11,770 bases of DNA, taken from assembly GCA_015487335.1 (NCBI GenBank), contig WFPZ01000291.1:1-11770 (forward strand), given 5' to 3'. Positions 1 through 8,848 of this stretch are shown here, piece by piece (the first letter of the stretch is position 1; the number at the start of each line of letters is the position of its first letter). This stretch comes from Paracoccaceae bacterium. Lineage in GTDB: Bacteria > Pseudomonadota > Alphaproteobacteria > Rhodobacterales > Rhodobacteraceae. The translations under genes were made by a program, and so were the position numbers. The notes beneath the pieces are model-generated. The model ran no database searches. It had not been told where the DNA came from and saw only the letters and a list, made by a program, of their open reading frames with translations.

Positions 1-158
1 ACCTCCTGAACACCGACTGGGTCGAGGTCGGCCCCGGCGATTTCCTCTGGCTGCGCGCCTTCTGTCCCCAGGCCTGCGAGGCCACCGGAGAAGCCCCCTT
101 CCGCTACCTGCTCTACAAGGACATCAACCGCCACCCCAGGCTGAGAATCACCCCATGA
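1..158 (+). CDS. (S)-ureidoglycine aminohydrolase, C-terminal fragment (partial at left edge)
   Basis: Only the last 51 codons are present, read from base 3 to a TGA at 156-158. The visible protein ends with the stretch WVEVGPGDFLWLRAFCPQAC followed by FRYLLYKDINRH. I recognise this as the C-terminal cupin end of the ureidoglycine aminohydrolase family (UGHY/AllE type). That enzyme removes ammonia from (S)-ureidoglycine, the product of allantoate deiminase or of an allantoicase-like step, to give (S)-ureidoglycolate in the cytoplasm. The next gene on the same strand is allA, which consumes ureidoglycolate, so the neighbour supports the call. In some proteobacteria this cupin is annotated as part of a bifunctional allantoicase/aminohydrolase; the missing upstream part cannot be judged here. 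The family call is fairly sure, the exact name less so. Confidence 0.8.
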   Translation, partial: LLNTDWVEVGPGDFLWLRAFCPQACEATGEAPFRYLLYKDINRHPRLRITP

Positions 159-187
159 CCCTTCATCTTGCCGAAAATGCTCCAGGG

Positions 188-241
188 GTCGCCATTGTCG
201 CGCCACTGGTCCGAGCGACAATGGCGACGGGGCAGAGCCCC
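188..241 (+). other. Two abutting intergenic hairpins upstream of allA
   Basis: Bases 188-201 and 215-228 form a perfect 14-base inverted repeat (GTCGCCATTGTCGC and its complement) around a 13-base loop. Starting at the very next base, 229-233 (GGGGC) and 237-241 (GCCCC) form a second stem with a 3-base loop. Together they fill more than half of the 94-base gap between the aminohydrolase stop and the allA start. No run of T follows, so this is not a standard intrinsic terminator. An mRNA-stabilising or processing element, or a protein-binding dyad, is possible. The structure is seen directly; the role is inferred. Confidence 0.6.
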
Positions 242-252
242 CGGCCGGCGCC

Positions 253-738
253 ATGACCAGCATTCGCCCCGAACCCCTCACGGCAGCGGCCTTCGCCCCT
301 TTCGGCGACGTGCTCGAGGCCGCGGGAGCGCCTGATATGCTCATCAATGCCGGCCTGTGCGAACGTTTCCACGATCGCGCCCGTCTCGATTTCGGCCCCG
401 ATGGCCGCCCCGGCATCTCGATCTTCCGCGCCAGGCCGCGCAGCCTGCCCTATAGCTTCGATCTGCTCGAGCGCCACCCCGAGGGCAGCCAGGCCTTCAT
501 CCCGATGAGCGAACACCCTTTCCTCGTCATCGTCGCACCCGACGAAGCCGGGCGCCCGGGCCGCCCGCGCGCCTTCCTCACCGCGCCGGGCCAGGGCGTC
601 AACTACCTGCGCGGCACCTGGCACGGGGTGCTTGCCCCGCTGCACGAGCCCGGCCTTTTCGCCGTGGTGGACCGGATCGGCGACAGCCCCAACCTCGAGG
701 AATACCGTTTCGAAACCCCCTGGCAGATCGCCCCCTGA
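253..738 (+). CDS. allA: Ureidoglycolate lyase
   Basis: This 161-residue protein matches the usual length of AllA, which splits (S)-ureidoglycolate into glyoxylate and urea (EC 4.3.2.3) at the end of allantoin breakdown. The start MTSIRPEPLTAAAFAPFGDV is typical of the family. So are the LLERHPEGSQAFIP block (residues 71-84), the conserved GVNYLRGTWHGVLAPL block (115-130, carrying the active-site region of this cupin-like fold) and the DRIGDSPNLEEY end (140-151). It lies 94 bases after the ureidoglycine aminohydrolase on the same strand, the expected previous step. ATG 253 is the only start codon in this frame after the preceding stop codon. No Shine-Dalgarno sequence is visible just before it; the bases there are CCGGCCGGCGCC. 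Its 3' end lies 9 bases from the end of the convergent oxoprolinase gene. Confidence 0.93.
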   Translation: MTSIRPEPLTAAAFAPFGDVLEAAGAPDMLINAGLCERFHDRARLDFGPDGRPGISIFRARPRSLPYSFDLLERHPEGSQAFIPMSEHPFLVIVAPDEAGRPGRPRAFLTAPGQGVNYLRGTWHGVLAPLHEPGLFAVVDRIGDSPNLEEYRFETPWQIAP

Positions 739-747
739 GCGGCCTGA

Positions 748-4335
<3,588 letters not shown>

Positions 4336-4470
4336 GCATCCCCCGAAATTTCCCGTGCCGGGGTCCGATACGGGCGGGGCAATGTCAAGACATGGGCCAA
4401 GGAAAACGCCCCCCTTTTAACCCCTTGTTCACCATTTCCCTGTTCACCGGTGAAAGGAGGTGCCCGCCCC
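4336..4470. promoter_or_regulatory. Divergent promoter region with 12-base palindrome, repeated octamer and CtrA-like motif
   Basis: This region separates the oxoprolinase (leftward) from the sulfotransferase (rightward). A perfect palindrome TTCACCGGTGAA covers 4443-4454 and ends against the sulfotransferase ribosome binding site. The octamer TGTTCACC occurs at 4426-4433 and again at 4441-4448, 15 bases apart. TTAACC at 4417-4422 followed after 5 bases by TTCACC (4428-4433) is one base off the TTAA-N7-TTAA arrangement of CtrA sites. Toward the oxoprolinase, the minus strand of 4383-4388 reads TTGACA, a perfect -35 hexamer, but I see no good -10 at 16-18 bases from it. Repeats and palindrome are directly visible; their use as operators is inferred. 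Confidence 0.45.
4453..4461 (+). promoter_or_regulatory. Strong ribosome binding site fixing the sulfotransferase GTG start
   Basis: AAAGGAGGT is close to the full anti-Shine-Dalgarno complement, with 9 bases to the GTG at 4471. It decides the start in an open frame that has no stop for some 3.5 kb upstream. Its first two A residues are the last two bases of the palindrome TTCACCGGTGAA, so a protein bound to the palindrome could affect translation as well as transcription. Confidence 0.75.
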
Positions 4471-5469
4471 GTGATCGCCCAGCTTGACCCGCTGCTGCTG
4501 AAAACCCGCCCGTGGAAGGCCTGGCCCCGGCTTCTGGCCTATCTGCTGTTCGAGGGCCGCCCACTGACGACCCGGGGGCGGTGGATCAACCCGCTGGTCA
4601 TGGCCGGCTACCGGCTGTGGGGCGCGCTGCCCCTGCGGCCCGCGCCGGTGCGGCCGATCTTCATCCTAGGGATGGGGCGCAGCGGCACCACCGTTCTGGG
4701 CCGGGTTCTCGGGGCGCACCGCGAGGTGGGCTTTCTCAACGAACCCAAGGCGCTGTGGCAGGCGGCCACCGGCGAGGACGATCTGATCGGCTCGTACAGC
4801 CCGCACCCGGGCCGGTTCCGGATGACGGCGGCCGATGCCCGTGCCGAGGTGGTGACGCGGCTCAACCGCTATTACCGGGCCTATCTGCGGCTTTCGGGCT
4901 GCCGCAGGGTGGTGGACAAGTACCCCGAGCTTCTGTTTCGCACCGACCTGCTGGACAGGGCCTTTCCCGAGGCACGCAAGATCGTGCTCATCCGCTCGGG
5001 CCATGATGTGTGCCGCTCGGTGGCGGGCTGGTCGCGGACCCACGGCCGCGATGGCGCCAACTGGTGGGGCAGGCAGGGCCGGAAATGGCACCTGCTGGTG
5101 GATCAGCTGGTGCGCCCCGATCCGGCCTTCGCCCCGCTTCTTCCCCATCTGGGCGAGATATGCCGCCAGGAGGACATGGCCGCGGTGGAGTGGATCGTGG
5201 CGATGCGCGAGGTGCTGCGCATGCAGGCCATGGCAGAGCCCCGGACGCTCTATGTCAGCTACGAATCACTTCTGCGCCACCCGCGCCGGGAAGTCCGCCG
5301 CATGATGGATTTCTGCGCCCTTGCCCCCGACGACAAGGCTCTGGCCTACGCCGCGCGGCTTCTGCGCGCCCCGGGCGGGGCCGGCACCGCGCCCCGGCTG
5401 CACCCGGCCCTGCGGCCGCTGTTCGACGACACCATGCACAGGCTGGGCTATGCCCCGGCCGGCCCGTGA
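4471..5469 (+). CDS. Sulfotransferase family protein
   Basis: This 332-residue protein is predicted to move a sulfuryl group from PAPS to an acceptor. The 5'-phosphosulfate-binding loop is clear as FILGMGRSGTTVLGRVLGAH (64-83). The second PAPS-binding element appears as KIVLIRSGHDVCRSVAGW (170-187), with Arg175 and Ser183 in the places expected for 3'-phosphate contacts. I chose the GTG start at 4471 because AAAGGAGGT (4453-4461) sits 9 bases before it and the family motifs begin soon after. The frame stays open far upstream, but only antisense to the oxoprolinase. The stop TGA overlaps the ATG of the glycosyltransferase by one base, implying coupled translation. The acceptor is unknown; the partner suggests a carbohydrate. 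Residues 21-28 (LLAYLLFE) are hydrophobic but too short to call a membrane segment, so the protein is probably cytoplasmic or peripheral. Confidence 0.85.
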   Translation: MIAQLDPLLLKTRPWKAWPRLLAYLLFEGRPLTTRGRWINPLVMAGYRLWGALPLRPAPVRPIFILGMGRSGTTVLGRVLGAHREVGFLNEPKALWQAATGEDDLIGSYSPHPGRFRMTAADARAEVVTRLNRYYRAYLRLSGCRRVVDKYPELLFRTDLLDRAFPEARKIVLIRSGHDVCRSVAGWSRTHGRDGANWWGRQGRKWHLLVDQLVRPDPAFAPLLPHLGEICRQEDMAAVEWIVAMREVLRMQAMAEPRTLYVSYESLLRHPRREVRRMMDFCALAPDDKALAYAARLLRAPGGAGTAPRLHPALRPLFDDTMHRLGYAPAGP

Positions 5470-6749
5470 TGCGCATCCTCCAGATCGGGCATAACTGGCG
5501 CGTGGTCGGCGGCTCGGATGCGGTTCTGCTGGCCACCTCCGGGCTGCTGGAATGGGCCGGGCACGAGGTGATTCCCTTCTGCCTGGCCCACCCCGACAAC
5601 CTGCCCAGCGAATACGCCCGGTTCTTTCCGCGCGGGGCCGATACCGCCCGGCCCCGCCCCCACGATCTGCCGCGCTATTTCTGGAACCGCGAAGCCGCCG
5701 CCAAGCTGAGCCGGCTGCTCGATGCGGCCGGCCCGGTGGACGTGGCGCATCTGCACATCTACCACGGCAAGCAGACCCCGGCGATCCTGCCGGTGCTGCG
5801 CAAGCGCGCCATCCCCATCGTCCAGACCCTGCACGAATACAAGCTCGCCTGCCCCGTCTACACCATGGAGCGCGCGGGGCATCCGTGCTCGCTGTGCCTC
5901 GATGGCAGCACGCTGAATGCACTGCGCCACCGCTGCAAGGAGGGCTCGGTGCTGAAATCCGCCCTCATGCTGGCCGAGTTCCACCTCTCGCGCCTGCTCG
6001 GCGATGTCCGGCTGATCGAGCGCTTCATCTGCGTCAGCGACTTCCAGCGCCGGGTGATGGAGCGCGCCGGCCTGCCCGCCGAAAAGCTGGTGACGCTGCA
6101 CAATTTCGGCCGCGCGGACTGCCCCGAACCGGCTGCGGGGCATGATGGCTATCTGCTCTATTTCGGCCGGATAGAACGGCTGAAAGGCCTGCCTGCGCTT
6201 CTGGATGCGGTGGAGAATACGCGCTGGCGGCTGCTCATCGCCGGAGATGGCGGCTGGCGCGAGGCGCTTGTGCGCCGGATCGGCGGGATGGAAAACGTGG
6301 AATATCTGGGGTTCATGGGCGGCGATGCGCTGCGCCGGCTGGTGGCCCGGGCGCGTGCCGTCGTCGTGCCCTCGCAATGGCCCGAGAACTGCCCGATGAA
6401 CATCCTCGAGGCCAAGGCCCTGGGCCGGCCGGTGGTGGCGGCGCGCATCGGCGGCATCCCGGAGCTGGTGCGCGACGGGATCGACGGCATCCTGTTTCGC
6501 CCCGGCGATGTGGAAGATCTCAGGCGCGCCCTCGCCGAGAACGAGCGGATCGGATTCTCCGGCCTGTCACGGCAGGCCAGACGCGGCTGGGAAGAGAGCT
6601 TTTCCCCGGCGGCCCACCTCGAGAGGCTGCTGGCAGTCTATGCCGGCGCCCGCCGCGCCGCAAAGGCACACCCGCCCCCCGCCCGGGGCGCATCTCACCC
6701 GGGCCGAGGCAAGGCCGGAAAGCCGGGGGGCGCTCAGGGCGCGGTATGA
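5469..6749 (+). CDS. Glycosyltransferase family 4 (GT-B fold)
   Basis: This 426-residue protein looks like a retaining GT4 enzyme that transfers a sugar from a nucleotide-sugar donor, probably on the cytoplasmic face of the membrane during glycan assembly. The N-terminal acceptor half has the MRILQIGHNWRVVGGSD start with the glycine-rich loop. It also carries the cysteine set C128, C140, C143 and C156 (CP-x-Y, C-x2-C, RC), seen in many GT4 proteins. The donor half shows LLYFGRIERLKGLPALLDAV (229-248), the E-x7-E motif (Glu306 and Glu314, within WPENCPMNILEAKALG) and GGIPELVRDGIDGILF (328-343). The ATG overlaps the sulfotransferase stop by one base, so the two are probably made together. The last 30 or so residues are a Lys/Pro/Gly/Ala-rich tail of low complexity outside the fold. 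They end inside the convergent Hint-like gene, with a 16-base overlap. Donor and acceptor sugars are not predictable. Confidence 0.88.
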   Translation: MRILQIGHNWRVVGGSDAVLLATSGLLEWAGHEVIPFCLAHPDNLPSEYARFFPRGADTARPRPHDLPRYFWNREAAAKLSRLLDAAGPVDVAHLHIYHGKQTPAILPVLRKRAIPIVQTLHEYKLACPVYTMERAGHPCSLCLDGSTLNALRHRCKEGSVLKSALMLAEFHLSRLLGDVRLIERFICVSDFQRRVMERAGLPAEKLVTLHNFGRADCPEPAAGHDGYLLYFGRIERLKGLPALLDAVENTRWRLLIAGDGGWREALVRRIGGMENVEYLGFMGGDALRRLVARARAVVVPSQWPENCPMNILEAKALGRPVVAARIGGIPELVRDGIDGILFRPGDVEDLRRALAENERIGFSGLSRQARRGWEESFSPAAHLERLLAVYAGARRAAKAHPPPARGASHPGRGKAGKPGGAQGAV

Positions 6750-7264
6750 ACCCATAGCCCCTCGGCGCTGACGCTGGCCGGCTCGCCGCAATGGAAGGTG
6801 GTGTAGGTGATCATCGGCTCGGGACGGCGGTAGGCGAAGGGCGTTCCCAGAACGTCCAGGGGGGTGGTCACCGGCTTGTGAAACCCGCAATCGTCACAGT
6901 CGAGCCGCTGGAACGGCGCCAGCATGACATCCTCTTTCGGAAGATTATGGCCCAGCGCCCCGGCCCGGATCACCACCGGCAGCGCACCCGGATGATAGCG
7001 AAGATAGTCTTCGTCCAGCACGATGCGGTCCACATGCCGAATTTCCAGGAATCCGCCATCCTTGACGCGCACCCGGTCACCCTTGCGCAGGACATGGGCC
7101 GGAACCGGCCCCATGGTGGTTTCGACCCGCGTCATCGGGCCGAAGCCGACAAGATGCGAAAGCTCCTGTTCGGCTGCCCCGGCCGGGCACTCGGGCCGCG
7201 GCCGGGACACCTTGAAACGGCGAAGCGTTTCCGCCGCTACTGCACTCATTACATTCATACCCAT
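6734..7264 (-). CDS. Hint-fold domain protein, probably catalytically inactive
   Basis: The 176-residue product resembles the Hint_2 (hedgehog/intein-like) family found widely in Rhodobacteraceae. GPMTRVETTMGPVPAHVLRK (42-61) followed by GDRVRVKDGGFLEIRHVD lines up with the usual C-F-x2-G-T-x-I-x-T-x2-G start of the fold. PVVIRAGALGHNLPKEDVML (96-115) and APFQRL (116-121) match the conserved RAGALG and SPQHR region. In this remembered alignment the nucleophilic cysteine is replaced by Gly40 and the block histidine by Phe118, so self-cleavage is unlikely. C123, C126 and C159 might bind a metal. There is no signal peptide or membrane segment. The start is uncertain: three in-frame ATG codons (7262-7264, 7256-7258, 7247-7249) lie in a short direct repeat without a clear Shine-Dalgarno sequence. 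The 3' end overlaps the convergent glycosyltransferase by 16 bases. The role is unknown. Confidence 0.7.
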   Translation of the reverse strand: MGMNVMSAVAAETLRRFKVSRPRPECPAGAAEQELSHLVGFGPMTRVETTMGPVPAHVLRKGDRVRVKDGGFLEIRHVDRIVLDEDYLRYHPGALPVVIRAGALGHNLPKEDVMLAPFQRLDCDDCGFHKPVTTPLDVLGTPFAYRRPEPMITYTTFHCGEPASVSAEGLWVHTAP

Positions 7265-7274
7265 TACTGCACTC
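7238..7274. repeat. Short direct repeat across the Hint-like gene start
   Basis: TACTGCACTC occurs at 7238-7247 and 7265-7274, a period of 27 bases, with a related CGCTACT shared at 7234-7240 and 7274-7280 (first base differing in context). The first copy lies inside the Hint-like reading frame and the second immediately before its ATG. On the minus strand, TTGAGT (7277-7282) and TATGAA (7253-7258) are 18 bases apart and could be -35 and -10 elements. That would place a transcript start almost at the third ATG (7247-7249). The repeat is seen directly; its meaning is not known. Confidence 0.5.
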
Positions 7275-7826
7275 GCTACTCAATGGTTGGCGCCCTTTTC
7301 AGGGGAGGGACCTTCCTGGGCCCTGCCGCCTTCGGAAACTTCCTTTCGGAGCCTCCAGAGGCGGCCTGACCGGGGCGCCGTTACTGGTTACGGGCATCGG
7401 TAGACCCGCACCGGAAGGCGGAAATAAGGCAGGAATTCCCATTTCATGACACGATCCGGATGGAATTGTGATGCCCGCGATCCACGCCCTTTCAGCGCCA
7501 TTTCCAAAGGCTCTACAATGCCCGGAAAGACGGCCCCGAGCGGCAGAATCGGTGCGAGTCCGTGAACCACTGTTTCCCCTCCCATGACGGTTTCCGTCTC
7601 ATGGTGGGATTGAATTGTGGCGATTTCGCTAAAGTTCAAAGCTTGCGAAAATTGCAACAAACTGTTTCTGTCGGTTTCTCCCGGCCGCCCCCCGCAACCG
7701 GCGCCTTCCAAGCCCCAGCAACCCGGGGAAAGCCCCCACCCCTTGCGAATCACCCGCCCCGGCCGTCCATGCTGCAACGCGGAAACGGTGCCGGGCATCA
7801 GAACATCATGAATATATGATATAGTG
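7265..7826. other. Gene-poor intergenic segment of about 560 bases
   Basis: I see no recognisable gene here. Three modest open frames overlap each other: minus 7388-7798 (136 residues), plus 7562-7819 (85 residues) and plus 7617-7811 (64 residues, GTG start, with a C-x2-C pair near its N terminus). None resembles a family I know, and their codon use lacks the strong G/C third-position bias of the neighbours. The segment is less G/C-rich around 7400-7660. Visible structure includes inverted repeats GCCGCCT/AGGCGGC (7325-7331, 7359-7365), CGGGCATC/GATGCCCG (7391-7398, 7470-7477) and TTTCGC/GCGAAA (7624-7629, 7645-7650), plus a bulged dyad at 7581-7608. It presumably holds the promoter of the Hint-like gene and the 3' end of the cbbR transcript. 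A small RNA or decayed gene is possible. Confidence 0.5.
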
Positions 7827-8744
7827 TCAGTTCGGCAGGTAACTGCCCCGCAGATCCATGATTCGCTCCTTTATCCGCTCTGCCGCCGGGGTAAGCGCGG
7901 CATCGGCGCGGTGCAGCAAGAACCACTGCCTCTGGATCGGCAGACCATCGGCGTGGATTTCGGTCAGCCTGCCGGAATGCAGCTCCTCGGTCACCGTATG
8001 GCGCGAGATCAGCGCAATCCCCAGCCCCGCCATCACCGCCTGCTTTATGGTTTCGTTGCTGCCCAGCTCCATCGTTTCGTAGACCCGCCCCTCGCCGATG
8101 CGATCAAGAAAGCGGGTCATGAGGATGCGGGTGCCCGAACCCTCCTCGCGGGCGATGAATGTCTCGGACAGCAGCTCTTCGGCACTGGCGTGCTTGCCGG
8201 CCAGCGGGTGATCGGGCGGGGCGATCATCACATGCGGATGCGGGCCGAGCACCTCGGCCACCACAGGCGGAATCCGCGGCGGGCGGCCCATGATGGCCAG
8301 TTGCACGGCGTTGCCGGCCAGCGCCGTCAGCGTCTGGTCACGGTTACCGACCTTCAGGATCACCCGGATGTCGGGATGCGCCCGCTTGAGCAAGGCCACC
8401 AGACGCGGGGCGAAATACTTGCCGGTGGAGACCACCGCCAGGGTCACCGTGCCCGCCAGCCCCTTGCGCAGCGCATCCACGTCTCGCAGCGCCTCGGCAA
8501 GCTCTCCCTCGATACGGTTTGCGGCGGCCAGCAGCAACTCGCCCGCCTCGGTCAGCTGCATCGCGCCCGATGGGCCACGGCGAACGATCTCGGTGCGCAG
8601 ATTCGTGGCCAGTGTGCGCAGCTGCGTGTGCACGGCAGGCGGTGTCAGGCGCAATGATTCGGCCGCGGCAGAGATTGTGCCGTGCTGCGCAAGCGCCCGC
8701 AGGGCGCGCAACTGCTTGAGAGAAATGGTATCGGCGGGGGGCAT
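7827..8744 (-). CDS. cbbR: LysR-type transcriptional regulator CbbR
   Basis: This 305-residue protein has the LysR layout: an N-terminal winged helix-turn-helix (about residues 7-66, TISLKQLRALRALAQHGTIS onward) and a periplasmic-binding-like effector domain from about residue 96. Two stretches are typical of CbbR: REEGSGTR at 199-206 and GSNETIKQAVMAGLGIALIS at 228-247. CbbR activates the Calvin-cycle operon from a divergent promoter and responds to phosphorylated metabolites or the reduction state of the cell. Here it is divergent from cbbF with about 100 bases between the two start codons, exactly the classical arrangement. The ATG at 8742-8744 is preceded on its strand by a weak AGAGAAAA. 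Autoregulation from the shared control region is likely by analogy with the family. Confidence 0.92.
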   Translation of the reverse strand: MPPADTISLKQLRALRALAQHGTISAAAESLRLTPPAVHTQLRTLATNLRTEIVRRGPSGAMQLTEAGELLLAAANRIEGELAEALRDVDALRKGLAGTVTLAVVSTGKYFAPRLVALLKRAHPDIRVILKVGNRDQTLTALAGNAVQLAIMGRPPRIPPVVAEVLGPHPHVMIAPPDHPLAGKHASAEELLSETFIAREEGSGTRILMTRFLDRIGEGRVYETMELGSNETIKQAVMAGLGIALISRHTVTEELHSGRLTEIHADGLPIQRQWFLLHRADAALTPAAERIKERIMDLRGSYLPN

Positions 8745-8848
8745 TAAATTTTCTCTATCTTTGGTTTTTCATTTTTAAATTCCACAAAAATTCAAAGAAT
8801 GGAATACTCCGCGTGCCGAGCCAAACGGCCGGTTCGGGGGAGAACATC
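8745..8848. promoter_or_regulatory. cbbR-cbbF divergent control region with candidate CbbR site
   Basis: Bases 8744-8806 are strikingly AT-rich against the surrounding GC-rich genes, as expected for divergent promoters. ATTCCA at 8779-8784 and TGGAAT at 8800-8805 form an inverted repeat with a 15-base spacer. Inside it, ATTC-AAA-GAAT at 8790-8800 is a smaller dyad sharing its right-hand bases. Further TNA triplets occur at 8769-8771, 8775-8777 and 8792-8794. I did not find a clean TNA-N7-TNA match to the published CbbR consensus, so the operator position is a proposal. GGGGGAGA (8836-8843) is the ribosome binding site of cbbF. The right-hand part, 8811-8835, returns to GC-rich sequence and forms the mRNA leader. 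Confidence 0.6.

Noticed and set aside
163..645. Minus-strand frame opposite allA and its upstream gap
   Set aside because: The composition is shadow-like and the opposite strand carries a clear AllA protein.
6791..7369. Plus-strand frame opposite the Hint-like gene
   Set aside because: It has no recognisable motifs, and the minus strand gives conserved Hint_2-like blocks in the same interval.
7547..7562. AATCGGTGCGAGTCCG resembles the GGTG-CGA-TCC core of a cobalamin riboswitch, or a tRNA T arm
   Set aside because: There is no B12 box (CCAGGAGACC-like) downstream, no CCCGCAACTGT element and no D arm or acceptor stem for a tRNA. No cobalamin-related gene lies nearby.
7805..7820. ATCAT-N6-ATGAT dyad just past the cbbR stop as a terminator
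   Set aside because: The stem is only five AT-rich pairs and no T run follows on the minus strand.
8813..8848. Earlier GTG start for cbbF
   Set aside because: The ATG at 8849 has GGGGGAGA at the right distance. The 12 added residues would translate the leader that contains this ribosome binding site.
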